The notes under the pieces: generated by a model
Told to the model about the DNA's origin: nothing
Database searches by the model: none
The model's input: the letters and a program-made list of their open reading frames with translations, nothing else
Program-made: the position numbers and the translations under genes
Shown here: piece by piece, positions 30,795 through 38,807 of the stretch
How the letters are laid out: each line of letters opens with the position of its first letter
Position numbering within the stretch: position 1 is the first letter of the stretch
Assembly (NCBI RefSeq): GCF_003002065.1
Contig: NZ_PVZG01000007.1
Location: forward strand, 310,001 to 374,000
Direction: 5' to 3'
Source: Pseudosporangium ferrugineum
GTDB taxonomy: Bacteria > Actinomycetota > Actinomycetes > Mycobacteriales > Micromonosporaceae
DNA: 64,000 nt

Positions 30795-32222
30795 TCAGGC
30801 GCCGACCGCGGCCTCGGCGACCTGGGTGCTCGTCGGGTGCAGGCGGGGCGCGCCGATCGTGATGAGGATGTTGACCGCGGCGAACGCCGCCGCGAAGAGC
30901 AACCCACGCTGGAAGCCCCCGACCAGCGCCTCCTGCGCCTGGGCGCCGCCGGACAGCAGGCTCTCGACGTGCGAGGTGGCCAGCGTGGTGATCACCGCGA
31001 GGCCCAGCGCGCCGCCCACCTGGTAGCCCGCGTTCACCACGCCCGACGCGGCGCCGGCCTGCTCGTGCCGGACGTCGGCCACCGCGGCGATCGACGCCGT
31101 CGTGCCGACGGCGATGATGCCGATGCCGAACAGCACGGTTCCCGGCAGGATGGTCAGCGCGTACGAGCCGGTCGCGTCGGCGCCGGAGAGCAGCAGCAGG
31201 CCGGCGATGCTGACCACCACGCCGCCGATCTGCACCGGCCGGGTGCCGAACCGGGTGACCAGCTGCGAGGCCACCAGCGCGCTGGCGATGGCGGCGAGGC
31301 CCATCGGCAGGAACTGCAGGCCGGTCTCGAACGCGGTCAGCCCCCGCACCTGCTGCAGGAAGATCGCGGTCAGGAAGAACATCCCGAGGAACGCGCCGCC
31401 GTTGAACGCCAGCGCCACGATCGACGTGGTCAGGCCCCGGGACCGGAAAAGAGCCAGGGGTACGAGCGGAGCGGCCGAGCGTGCCTCCACGCGTACGAAA
31501 GCCGCCAGCAGGGCCAGCCCGCCCGCGAGCAGGGCGACGACCTGGAACGACGCCCAGCCCTCGGGTTCCGCGCGGATGACGCCGAGCACGATCGCGAGCA
31601 GGCCCGCCGTGCTGAGCAGCGCGCCGGCGACGTCGAAGGTCCGGCGCCCCTCCGGGTGCACGCGGCTCTCCGCGACCGCGGTCGGGACCAGCAGGGCCAG
31701 CAGCACCGCGATCGGCACGTTCACCAGGAACACCCACCGCCAGCTCAGCGAGTCGACGAGCAGCCCGCCCGCGATGACGCCGAGGGTGCCGCCCAGCCCG
31801 GCGAGGCCGCCCCAGACGCCCATCGCGATGTTCCGGTCCCGGCCGTGCGCGAAGGTGACCGTCAGGATGGCGAAGGCCGCCGGGGACATCAGGGCGCCGC
31901 CGAGGCCCTGCACGGCCCGCATCAGCACCAGCTGCTCGGGGTTCTGCGCGAGGCCCGCCACGAGCGAGGTCACGCCGAACAGCACCAGGCCCACCACGAA
32001 CATGCGCCGCCGGCCGAGCAGGTCGGCCACCCGGCCGCCGAGCAGCAGGAAACCGCCGAAGAGCAGGGTGTAGATGCTCACGACCCATTGCAGGCCGGAG
32101 GCGCTGAACCCCAGGTCCTGCTGGATGTCCGGGAGCGCCACGTTCACGATCGTCACGTCGAGCACGACCATGAACTGGGCCGCCGCCAGCACGGCCAGGG
32201 TCCACCACGGGTTGCGTTGCAC
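30795..32222 (-). CDS. DHA2-type MFS multidrug exporter
   Basis: A 475-residue, 12-14 helix transporter. It starts VQRNPWWTLAVLAAAQFMVV and has LDVTIVNVALPDIQQDLGFS (TM1 motif), GGRVADLLGRRRMFV (motif A) and RAVQGLGGALMSPAAFA (motif C region), all typical of actinobacterial EmrB-like drug pumps. I placed the start at the GTG at 32222, which follows AGGGAGGTGG at good spacing. It lies downstream of a TetR gene on the same strand, with an inverted repeat in the 92-bp gap, so TetR control is likely. The substrate is unknown. Confidence 0.9.
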   Translation of the reverse strand: MQRNPWWTLAVLAAAQFMVVLDVTIVNVALPDIQQDLGFSASGLQWVVSIYTLLFGGFLLLGGRVADLLGRRRMFVVGLVLFGVTSLVAGLAQNPEQLVLMRAVQGLGGALMSPAAFAILTVTFAHGRDRNIAMGVWGGLAGLGGTLGVIAGGLLVDSLSWRWVFLVNVPIAVLLALLVPTAVAESRVHPEGRRTFDVAGALLSTAGLLAIVLGVIRAEPEGWASFQVVALLAGGLALLAAFVRVEARSAAPLVPLALFRSRGLTTSIVALAFNGGAFLGMFFLTAIFLQQVRGLTAFETGLQFLPMGLAAIASALVASQLVTRFGTRPVQIGGVVVSIAGLLLLSGADATGSYALTILPGTVLFGIGIIAVGTTASIAAVADVRHEQAGAASGVVNAGYQVGGALGLAVITTLATSHVESLLSGGAQAQEALVGGFQRGLLFAAAFAAVNILITIGAPRLHPTSTQVAEAAVGA

Positions 32223-32255
32223 CGATTCCACCTCCCTGCGAGCACCGCACTGTGC

Positions 32256-32284
32256 GGCGTACATGTACACCGTAGATGTACGCC
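32256..32284. promoter_or_regulatory. TetR-type operator upstream of the MFS gene
   Basis: GGCGTACAT-11 bp-ATGTACGCC is a perfect inverted repeat of nine-base arms between the TetR and MFS genes. On the minus strand it contains TACGGCGTACA, which matches a half-site TACGACGTACA at 32985-32995 just upstream of the tetR start. Shared half-sites suggest that one TetR protein binds both places. Confidence 0.68.
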
Positions 32285-32314
32285 GTAAAGGTGCGTCAAG
32301 GGGTGTGACGTAGA

Positions 32315-32974
32315 TCAGTCCCGGGGGGTGCCGCGCACGCCGGCGACCAGAAGATCCAGGCTCAGGGCGAAGAAGTCCTGATTGTCCCGGCAGCCGATCA
32401 GCGCGGGCGCGCCGGCGATGACGGTCGGAAACCGGGCCGGCGACAGGGCCTCGATCATCGCCCTCTTGTGGCGCATGATCCCGTCCCGCTCCTCGGCCCC
32501 GACCGTCGGACCGGGGCCCGGCTCCGCGGAGGCGAGCGCGACGACCGAGCACATCAGGAACGTGCCGATCTGCGCGGCCCGGTCTGGCCCGAAGCCACCC
32601 CGCCCCAGCAGTTCCAGCGCGCGCTCGGCCAGGATCAGGCCGGACTCGGCGAGCAGAATGCGCCGGAGCACCAGCCCCGCCACCTCGGGATGCGGCTGGA
32701 GCGCGTCGAGCACCGCGCCGAACAGCAGACGGAGCTGCACGTCCCACGGCGCGTCGTCGGCCTCGGGCAGCTTCACCGCGGCGAGCAGGTGGTCGGACAG
32801 GGCGTCGAGCAGGCTGTCCTTGTCGTTGAAGTGCCAGTACATGGCCATCGGCGTGACGCCGTTCTCCTGCGCCAGCCGCCGGACGGTCACGGCCTCGAGC
32901 CCCTCCGCGTCGGCGAGGGACATCGCGCAGTCGATGATCACGTCCCGGCTGAGACGCACGCTTCGCTTGGCCAT
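32315..32974 (-). CDS. TetR family regulator of the adjacent efflux gene
   Basis: A 219-residue repressor with an N-terminal helix-turn-helix (about 8-55): LEAVTVRRLAQENGVTPMAM then YWHFNDKDSLLDAL. The C-terminal part resembles the TetR_C tetracycline-repressor-like domain (AGLVLRRILLAESGL region). Its gene precedes the MFS pump on the same strand and sits between two copies of the TACGRCGTACA half-site, so autoregulation plus pump control is the simple reading. The ATG at 32974 has AGGG upstream. Confidence 0.9.
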   Translation of the reverse strand: MAKRSVRLSRDVIIDCAMSLADAEGLEAVTVRRLAQENGVTPMAMYWHFNDKDSLLDALSDHLLAAVKLPEADDAPWDVQLRLLFGAVLDALQPHPEVAGLVLRRILLAESGLILAERALELLGRGGFGPDRAAQIGTFLMCSVVALASAEPGPGPTVGAEERDGIMRHKRAMIEALSPARFPTVIAGAPALIGCRDNQDFFALSLDLLVAGVRGTPRD

Positions 32975-32984
32975 CCCTCAACTC

Positions 32985-32995
32985 TACGACGTACA
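32985..32995. promoter_or_regulatory. Second TetR half-site upstream of tetR
   Basis: TACGACGTACA lies 11 bases upstream of the tetR ATG (minus-strand gene). It matches TACGGCGTACA in the operator at 32256-32284 at 10 of 11 positions. Confidence 0.45.
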
Positions 32996-33156
32996 GGGTG
33001 TGCGACATCTCGGACGGCGAGCTGGATCACGCGTGCAACTCTGGGATCGAATGTTCACTCACGGCTAACCTCAGGAACACGGAACGCGTTTGTTCTACAG
33101 CCGGGCCCGAAAGTGTCGATCAAACGCGGTGAACGGACGGAAAGGGGGCAGCCGGC

Positions 33157-34761
33157 GTGGAGGAACGCGTGAACGACGCGGAGCAGCTGTCGGCCACCCT
33201 GACCGAGCTCGAGGACCAGTACATCTGGGATGCCGACGCCACGTACGCGGCCGCGGTCGACTACGAGGAACAGGCCCGCCGCCTCGGTGACGAGCGGCTG
33301 GCGACCCGGGCACGCCTCGTGCAGGCGAACATGCTCATGCGCAAGGGCGAGATCGCCGCCGCCGCGCACCGCATCTGGAAGATCCACCATTGGGCCACCG
33401 ACCACGGCGACACCCTCGTGCAGGCCCGTACGCACCTGGTCTGGGCCAACATCCACCGCCACCTCGGCGACGCCGCCCAGTCCCTCGAACACTCCGTCCT
33501 CGCCGTCGAACTGCTCGACGACACCGCCACCGCCCACATGCAGGTCTGGCACCGGGCCAAGCTCGCCGACGCCCTCGGCGCGGCCGGCTCCATGGAGGCC
33601 GCCCGGCAGCGCTACGCCCAGGCGGAGGAGTTCGCGGTCGAGCTCGGCCTGCCCCGCCTGCTCATGGGCATGCTCAACAACTACGCCTACACCGAGTACG
33701 CCGCCGGCGAGCACGCCCGCGCCCGAGCCGTCGCCCAGCGGCTCCAGGAAGTCGCGGAGCAGCACAACTTCACCCTCGACCCGGCGGTGCTCGACACCAT
33801 CGGCGCCATCGAGATCGAGAACGGCGACTACCGGCGCGCCGAGGAGACGCTGCGCGAGGCCGTACGCCGCCACCACGAGGGCGGGTACGAGGACGCCGAC
33901 GCGCTCGCCGAGTTCATGCTCACCCTCGCCCGCGCCCAACGGTTCCTGGGCGCCACCGACCGCGCCCAGGTCAGCCTCGACACGTCGCGCGAGCTGTGCG
34001 TCGAACGTGGACTCGGGGACGTGCTCGTCCGGGTCCACCAGGAGCAGGCCGAGCTGCACGCCGCGCGGGGGGAGTTCGCGGAGGCTTTCGCCGTACACAA
34101 GGTCTTCTTCGCCGCCCACAACGCCCTGCACTCGTCGCAGCGGGAGGCCCGGGCCCGCACCCGGCAGGCGATGTTCGAGACGACCGAGGCCCGGCAGGAG
34201 GCGGAGCGGTTCCGCGAGCAGGCCCGCCGCGACCCGCTGACCGGCCTGCGCAACCGCCGCTACCTCGACGAACAGCTGCCCCGCCTGGTCGGCTCCGGCG
34301 ACGACCTGACCGTGGCGATCGTCGACCTCGACCACTTCAAGCGGGTCAACGACCAGCTGTCCCACGACGTCGGCGACCAGGTCCTGGTGCTCGTGGCGAA
34401 GGTGCTGGAGACCGAGCTGGCCGCGGTCGCCCCGGACGGCTTCGTGGCCCGGATGGGCGGCGAGGAATTCCTCATCGCCATGCCCGGCACCACGGCACCG
34501 GTCGCGACCGGTCAGCTCGACGCCATCCGCCGCGCCATCCGCTCGTACGACTGGAGCGCGCTGACCCACGGCCTCCCGGTGACGGTGAGCATCGGCGTCG
34601 CCGACCTGTGCGACTCGCCGGGAACGACCCAATCGGACCTTCTGTCCACTGCGGATCGCAACCTGTACGTCGCCAAGCACGCCGGACGCGATCGGGTCAT
34701 ATCGGGCAAGCCCCGCGACGGCCACGTACGTTCCTACCGCAACGGCGCCACCGCGGCCTGA
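33157..34761 (+). CDS. TPR-containing diguanylate cyclase (GGDEF)
   Basis: A 534-residue cytosolic protein. About 1-350 is a series of TPR-like helical pairs. A short coiled linker (about 330-360) leads to a GGDEF domain (about 360-530) with RDPLTGLRNRRYLDEQL, DLDHFKRVND and the active-site loop MGGEEFLIA (about 433-441). The intact GGEEF suggests active c-di-GMP synthesis from GTP. The RxxD inhibitory I-site expected five residues before GGEEF is absent. The TPR region probably senses a protein or peptide partner. Two starts are plausible: GTG at 33157, or GTG at 33172, which has a stronger GGAGG site. Confidence 0.9.
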   Translation: MEERVNDAEQLSATLTELEDQYIWDADATYAAAVDYEEQARRLGDERLATRARLVQANMLMRKGEIAAAAHRIWKIHHWATDHGDTLVQARTHLVWANIHRHLGDAAQSLEHSVLAVELLDDTATAHMQVWHRAKLADALGAAGSMEAARQRYAQAEEFAVELGLPRLLMGMLNNYAYTEYAAGEHARARAVAQRLQEVAEQHNFTLDPAVLDTIGAIEIENGDYRRAEETLREAVRRHHEGGYEDADALAEFMLTLARAQRFLGATDRAQVSLDTSRELCVERGLGDVLVRVHQEQAELHAARGEFAEAFAVHKVFFAAHNALHSSQREARARTRQAMFETTEARQEAERFREQARRDPLTGLRNRRYLDEQLPRLVGSGDDLTVAIVDLDHFKRVNDQLSHDVGDQVLVLVAKVLETELAAVAPDGFVARMGGEEFLIAMPGTTAPVATGQLDAIRRAIRSYDWSALTHGLPVTVSIGVADLCDSPGTTQSDLLSTADRNLYVAKHAGRDRVISGKPRDGHVRSYRNGATAA

Positions 34762-34880
34762 GGATCGCTGCACTGCGTCACGGTTCCGGCGAGCGACAGG
34801 GCTGAATTTGATCATCTTCAACGGCTAGGCTGGCCGAGGATCTCGCCCGCAACCGGGCCGGGATCCACCCGGGCACCGAG

Positions 34881-35127
34881 CCGGGGACGCCGCGGCACCG
34901 CCTCGGCCTCCCGGAAGCCGGGGAGTGCGGCGTCGTGCCACGACTCCCGGAGCCGGGTGGCGTGGCGGTGCCGCGACTCCCTGGAAGCCGGGTGGCGTGG
35001 CGATGCGCTACAGCTCCCGGAGCCGGGTGGCGTGGCGGTGCCGCGACTCCCTGGAAGCCGGGTGGCGTGGCGATGCGCTACGGCTCCCGGAAGCCGGGTG
35101 GCGTGGCGTTCGGTCGCGGCCTCCCGG
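34881..35127. repeat. 35-bp tandem repeat array upstream of the methyltransferase gene
   Basis: About seven units of 35-37 bp follow one another, each starting CCGGGTGGCGTGGCG or a decayed form: 34881, 34918, 34953, 34988, 35023, 35058 and 35094. Units alternate between two versions (...GTGCCGCGACTCCCTGGAAG and ...ATGCGCTACRGCTCCCGGAG), giving a 70-bp higher-order period, so the array grew by duplicating a pair. It ends about 75 bp before the methyltransferase start. The rest of the gap 34762-35203 has no supported gene. Confidence 0.85.
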
Positions 35128-35203
35128 TTTCAGGTGTCCGGGGCAGTCCGGCCTGGACGGCCGGAGTCCCGGCCAGGGGTGGCCCGATCAGGAGGCGGTC
35201 GAC

Positions 35204-36025
35204 GTGACGGACGAGGGATCGACACCGGTAGAGGTGGCACCACCCGGGGTCAACCCCAACGTGCCGCACTCCGCCCGCATCTACGACTACTGGCTGGGCG
35301 GCAAGGACAACTTCGCCGCCGACCGGGCGGTCGGCGAGGCGATGATGCAGGCGATCCCCGGCATGCGCGCCATGGCCGGCGAGAACCGCAAGTTCGTCCA
35401 CCGCGCGGCCCGCGACCTGGTCGCCAAGGAAGGCATCCGCCAGTTCCTCGACATCGGTACGGGCATACCGACCCGCCCCAACCTGCACGAGATCGCGCAG
35501 AAGATCGCCCCGGAGACCCGGGTGGTCTACGTGGACAACGACCCGATCGTGCTGGTGCACGCCCGCGCCCTGATGATGAGCAGCGAGCAGGGCCGCTCGG
35601 AGTACATCGAGGCCGACATCCGCCGCCCCAAGTCGATCCTCGAGGATCCGGTGCTGCGGGACACGCTCGACCTGACCCAGCCGGTCGGCCTCACGCTGAT
35701 CGCGATCCTCATGCTGATCGCCGACGAGGACGACCCCTGGGACCTCGTCGCCCAGTATCGCGACGCCCTGCCGTCGGGCAGCGTCATGGCGATCACCCAC
35801 CCCACGGCGGACTTCAACCCCGAGGCGGTCCACCAGGCGGTGGGGGCGGCCCGCGGAGCTGGAATGACCTTCGTGGACCGCGGGCGCGAGGCGGTCGCCC
35901 GCTTCTTCGGCGACTGGGAGCTGCTCGAGCCGGGCGTGGTGCCGGTCTCGGCCTGGCGCCCGGACACCCCGGTCGACGACCCCGAGGCGGCCTACTACTG
36001 GGCCGGAGTGGCCCGCAAACCCTGA
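35204..36025 (+). CDS. SAM-dependent methyltransferase, DUF574 (Methyltransf_19) type
   Basis: A 273-residue enzyme of the large actinobacterial DUF574 family (PF04672). Hallmarks are PHSARIYDYWLGGKDNFAAD (about 21-40), the SAM-binding FLDIGTGIPT (about 83-92), and VVYVDNDPIVLVHARALM (about 110-127), where the acidic residue contacts SAM. Substrates are not known; these genes are abundant in Streptomyces and Micromonosporaceae. The GTG at 35204 is chosen because AGGAGG (35190-35195) precedes it by eight bases; earlier in-frame starts would translate the repeat array. Confidence 0.9.
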   Translation: MTDEGSTPVEVAPPGVNPNVPHSARIYDYWLGGKDNFAADRAVGEAMMQAIPGMRAMAGENRKFVHRAARDLVAKEGIRQFLDIGTGIPTRPNLHEIAQKIAPETRVVYVDNDPIVLVHARALMMSSEQGRSEYIEADIRRPKSILEDPVLRDTLDLTQPVGLTLIAILMLIADEDDPWDLVAQYRDALPSGSVMAITHPTADFNPEAVHQAVGAARGAGMTFVDRGREAVARFFGDWELLEPGVVPVSAWRPDTPVDDPEAAYYWAGVARKP

Positions 36026-36135
36026 TCCGACCCGCCCGGCCGGGGCGATCGGCACGTCGAACCGGCCGCCCGAAGGGGCCACGGCGACGCCCCGACGGGC
36101 AGACTCCCGACGCCACCCCGGCCCGCCCGGGCTCA

Positions 36136-36330
36136 GTTCCGGCCACCCGGGCGCGGTTCCGGCCACCCGGGCGCGGTTGAGGCCCGCCCAGCCAAGCGGT
36201 TGAGGCCCGCCCAGCCAACCGGCGCCCGCCCGGTTAGGCGGCGCCCGCCCGGCCACCCGGCGCCTGCCCGGCCAACCGCAGCCCGCCCGGCCAACCGGAG
36301 CTCGCCCGGTTAGCCGGCGCCCGCTCGGCC
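36136..36330. repeat. 19-23 bp GC-rich tandem repeats
   Basis: After the methyltransferase gene, three related short arrays follow in series: a 20-bp unit twice (TTCCGGCCACCCGGGCGCGG), a 23-bp unit twice (beginning TTGAGGCCCGCCCAGCCAA), and about five copies of a roughly 19-bp unit (CGCCCGCCCGGCCAACCGG and variants). No gene is supported between 36026 and 36439. Confidence 0.75.
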
Positions 36331-36439
36331 GGCCGAGCGATCCAGCACGGGGGAACCGGACCGCCCGGCCGGGGTCCGGGCAGCGCACCCTTCGGCGGGT
36401 GCGCGTCGAGCGGCGGCGCCGCTCACCTTCTATGACGTT

Positions 36440-36814
36440 TCAGTGCCTCAATCGGGTGCGCTTGCGCAGCGGCGGTTTCGGGAGCAGGCCCGCGCGCACC
36501 AGGACCTGGCGGTTCTTGCCCTCCTCGCCGGTCCGGCGGTCGACCACCGTCCCCTCGACCTCGAACCAGGTGTCACCCTCGTACGGGATCGGCTTGGCCC
36601 ATTCGACCCGCTGGAGCCGCAGCGCCAGCGGGCCGATGCCGTAGCAGTAGTCCTGCTCCTGGAAGACGTGGATCGGCCAGCGGGCGACGCTGAGCTGGAG
36701 TCGTCCACTGCGGATGATCGGCGCCGCGAGGGACCAGGCCCGCCGGCCGGTCGCGCGCTGCGGCCGGCGCCGGCGGGCGCAGTGGACGTGTTCAGTGACT
36801 CGCGTGGGGATCAC
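36440..36814 (-). CDS. Conserved-looking hypothetical protein
   Basis: A 124-residue basic protein. Residues about 35-110 look like a compact beta-rich domain (GRLQLSVARWPIHVFQEQDY, GIGPLALRLQRVEWAKPIPY, TWFEVEGTVVDRRTG). The N-terminal 30 residues are Arg-rich and may be an over-extended start. The GTG at 36814 overlaps the upstream small gene by 23 bp. No family is recognised and no signal peptide is present. Confidence 0.55.
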   Translation of the reverse strand: MIPTRVTEHVHCARRRRPQRATGRRAWSLAAPIIRSGRLQLSVARWPIHVFQEQDYCYGIGPLALRLQRVEWAKPIPYEGDTWFEVEGTVVDRRTGEEGKNRQVLVRAGLLPKPPLRKRTRLRH

Positions 36815-37034
36815 CGCCGTCGTCCGGGGTGGGGCCGGAGGGATTCCTGGTCAGCGCATAGCGGACACCGCCGAACCGGTGCGACACCATGGTGGCCCGG
36901 GTGGTGGCCGCATGCATGCAGTCCGTGACCATCTCGTCGCGGTAGACGAGGGCCGGGTTGCCGCGTCGCGGAGTGTCCATGCCGTCCGTTTCCGGGGCAT
37001 CGAACGGTTCCGGGCCGATGTTCGGTACCGACAT
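36792..37034 (-). CDS. Small hypothetical protein
   Basis: An 80-residue protein starting MSVPNIGPEPFDAPETDGMD, with a middle segment NPALVYRDEMVTDCMHAATT and a polar tail. GGGAGGAAAAGCAC just before the ATG at 37034 is a strong ribosome-binding site and decides the start. It overlaps the next gene, suggesting a two-gene unit. The function is unknown. It lies divergent from the DUF397 gene. Confidence 0.6.
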   Translation of the reverse strand: MSVPNIGPEPFDAPETDGMDTPRRGNPALVYRDEMVTDCMHAATTRATMVSHRFGGVRYALTRNPSGPTPDDGGDPHASH

Positions 37035-37164
37035 GTGCTTTTCCTCCCGCTCGGGCGCTCCCGCCAGAGAGCCCCGCGTCGAGGGCCGCAGCGGCCGTTC
37101 CGCGACTGACCCGTCACTCAAAGATGTCACCCTCCGTGACCCACTTTGTTGGGGGTACGTGCGT

Positions 37165-37217
37165 TATCATGCTCACAATCATGTGAGAACGCAAGGCCAA
37201 ATGCACGTGCATCTGCA
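37165..37217 (+). promoter_or_regulatory. Promoter-operator module 1 (upstream of the DUF397 gene)
   Basis: A -10-like TATCAT at 37165-37170 is followed by a conserved CGCAAGGCC block (37190-37198) and a perfect palindrome ATGCACGTGCAT at 37201-37212. The same 53-bp arrangement, ungapped and with 43 of 53 bases identical, occurs on the minus strand at 38679-38627 upstream of the XRE gene. The palindrome would lie about 25-35 bases downstream of the transcription start. Confidence 0.7.
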
Positions 37218-37284
37218 CAGCAGGTAGCCGGCGTGACACACATTGCCGGTCCCCGGACCGGTCTCACCGTTAGGGAGCCTAGGA

Positions 37285-37521
37285 ATGACGCGCATTTTCA
37301 ACGGCATGCCCGCTGGGCAGCTGGAGGGTGTGACCTGGCGCAAGAGCGGCCGGAGCAACCCCAGCGGCAACTGCGTCGAGTGCGCAGCGCTGCCGGACGG
37401 TGGTGTGGCGATGCGGAATTCGCGGGACCCCGAGGGTCCGGCGCTCATCTACACGCCGGCCGAGATCGAGGCCTTCCTCGGCGGAGTTCGCGACGGGGAT
37501 TTCGATCACCTGCTCGGGTGA
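37285..37521 (+). CDS. DUF397 domain protein
   Basis: A 78-residue protein whose core TWRKSGRSNPSGNCVECAAL, then VAMRNSRDPEGPALIYTPAE, matches DUF397 (PF04149). DUF397 proteins are small partners or antagonists of XRE-DUF5753 regulators in actinomycete development and antibiotic control. The convergently placed XRE gene is its expected partner. The ATG at 37285 follows AGGGAGCCTAGGA. Module 1 upstream is probably the regulated promoter. Confidence 0.9.
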   Translation: MTRIFNGMPAGQLEGVTWRKSGRSNPSGNCVECAALPDGGVAMRNSRDPEGPALIYTPAEIEAFLGGVRDGDFDHLLG

Positions 37522-37591
37522 ATCGCTTCACCGCTTCAGGTGACACCCGAGGAAAATAACTACAGAGAGTAAGCGAACCGCAACCCGGGCT

Positions 37592-38482
37592 TCAGCCGAG
37601 CCGGCCGACCTCGTGCAGCAGCTTGCCGAGGATCTCCTGGGTGTGGTTCGGCGGCTCGGCGTCGATGCACACGCGTTCCATCGCGATCGCGTAGTGGTCG
37701 ACGTCGTCTCGTTTGTCCAGGTAGATGGCGCTGGTGAGCTGCTCGACGTAGACCACGTCGGGCAGCTCCGGCTCCGGGAAGCGCAGGATCGCGAACGGGC
37801 CGCCCGCGGCCGCGTGCCCGCCGGCGTGGAACGGGATGATCTGCAGCCGGACGTTGGGGCGCTTCGCGGCCTCGATCAGCGCCTCGATCTGGCCGCGCAT
37901 GACATCGGGGCCGCCGATCGGACGGCGCAGCACGGCCTCGTCGATGACGGCCCACAGCTGCGGCGCCTCGGCCCGGTCCAGCAACTGCTGACGCTGGCGG
38001 CGGAGCTCCACCCGGCGGTCGATCTCGTCCGCGGTGGCACCGGCGTGGCCGAGCATGATCACGGCGCGGGCGTACTCGGGCGTCTGGAGCAGACCCGGGA
38101 CGAACTGGATCTCGTACGTCCGGATCAGCGAAGCGGCCGCCTCGAGCCCCAGATAGGACTGGAACCACGACGGCATGATGTCGCCGAAGTGGTGCCACCA
38201 GCCGGGGTTGTTCGCCTGCCGGGCCAGGCCCAGCAGCGCCTCGCGCTCGGCCGCGTCCTTGACGCCGTACAGGCTGAGCAGGTCGGCGACGTCGCGCTCC
38301 TTGAAGCTGACCCGGCCGAGCTCCATCCTGCTGATCTTCGAGCCGGACGCCCGGATCTCGTAGCCGGCGTCCTCGCGGCTGATGCCCTTGCCCTCGCGGA
38401 GCCGGCGGAGCTGCGCACCGAGCAGGATGCGCAGCACGGTGGGGCCGCTGTTCGGCGCCTCCTCCTGCGTACCCGTGGTCAC
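37592..38482 (-). CDS. XRE-type regulator with DUF5753 domain
   Basis: A 296-residue DNA-binding protein. An N-terminal Cro/C1-type helix-turn-helix (about 15-72: LRRLREGKGISREDAGYEIR, then SKISRMELGRV) is followed by the DUF5753 domain (about 95-285), marked by FVPGLLQTPEYARAV and ELRRQRQQLL. Such regulators work with DUF397 proteins, one of which is encoded 70 bp away in convergent orientation. I placed the start at the GTG at 38482 after AAGGAG; an in-frame start at 38614 would translate through the control region. It probably binds the GTGCAC-type palindromes at both modules. Confidence 0.92.
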   Translation of the reverse strand: MTTGTQEEAPNSGPTVLRILLGAQLRRLREGKGISREDAGYEIRASGSKISRMELGRVSFKERDVADLLSLYGVKDAAEREALLGLARQANNPGWWHHFGDIMPSWFQSYLGLEAAASLIRTYEIQFVPGLLQTPEYARAVIMLGHAGATADEIDRRVELRRQRQQLLDRAEAPQLWAVIDEAVLRRPIGGPDVMRGQIEALIEAAKRPNVRLQIIPFHAGGHAAAGGPFAILRFPEPELPDVVYVEQLTSAIYLDKRDDVDHYAIAMERVCIDAEPPNHTQEILGKLLHEVGRLG

Positions 38483-38591
38483 GTGGCTCCTTAATCGACT
38501 GGTCCGCGGAAACTTCGACGCCTCCGCGGAAACTGCAAGTTGCAGATCCGTTGCCCACTGCATCCTAAGGGTGAGGTCCTCCGGCAGAAAA

Positions 38592-38603
38592 CCGAACGTT
38601 CGG
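38592..38603. promoter_or_regulatory. Perfect 12-bp palindrome upstream of the XRE gene
   Basis: CCGAACGTTCGG is a perfect palindrome located 110-121 bases upstream of the XRE GTG and downstream of module 2. It may be a second operator. No copy was noticed at module 1. Confidence 0.35.
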
Positions 38604-38626
38604 ACACCCCTCACCGGGACGCACGT

Positions 38627-38679
38627 TGCGGATGCACGTGCATCCGGCCTTGCGAACGCACTTGATCCCGAGCATGATA
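38627..38679 (-). promoter_or_regulatory. Promoter-operator module 2 (upstream of the XRE gene)
   Basis: Read on the minus strand, TATCAT (38679-38674) is followed by CGCAAGGCC and by a palindrome perfect over 16 bp (GGATGCACGTGCATCC, 38630-38645). It is the twin of module 1 with the same spacing, pointing toward the XRE gene 145 bases downstream. It shares the gap 38483-38807 with the next plus-strand gene. Confidence 0.7.
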
Positions 38680-38807
38680 TCTGACAGGCGGTTGCTTGGC
38701 TGCTGACGGTGGGTGTCGGAAAGCATGTCTTTTTCGACAGTCACAGCTCGGCCGGCGTCGCTGGACCGCCCGACGCCCGAGTCAAACCGGGATCCAGGAG
38801 GCTCTCG

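Noticed and set aside
34881..35127. CRISPR array
   Set aside because: The 35-bp units are directly adjacent with no unique spacers, and there are no cas genes.
34925..35203. N-terminal extension of the DUF574 methyltransferase through the repeat array
   Set aside because: The frame is open only because of the repeats; AGGAGG at 35190-35195 before the GTG at 35204 fixes the start, and the family begins there.
38709..38807. Upstream start for the 107-residue protein
   Set aside because: The AGGAGG site directly before the ATG at 38808 is far stronger than anything before 38709.
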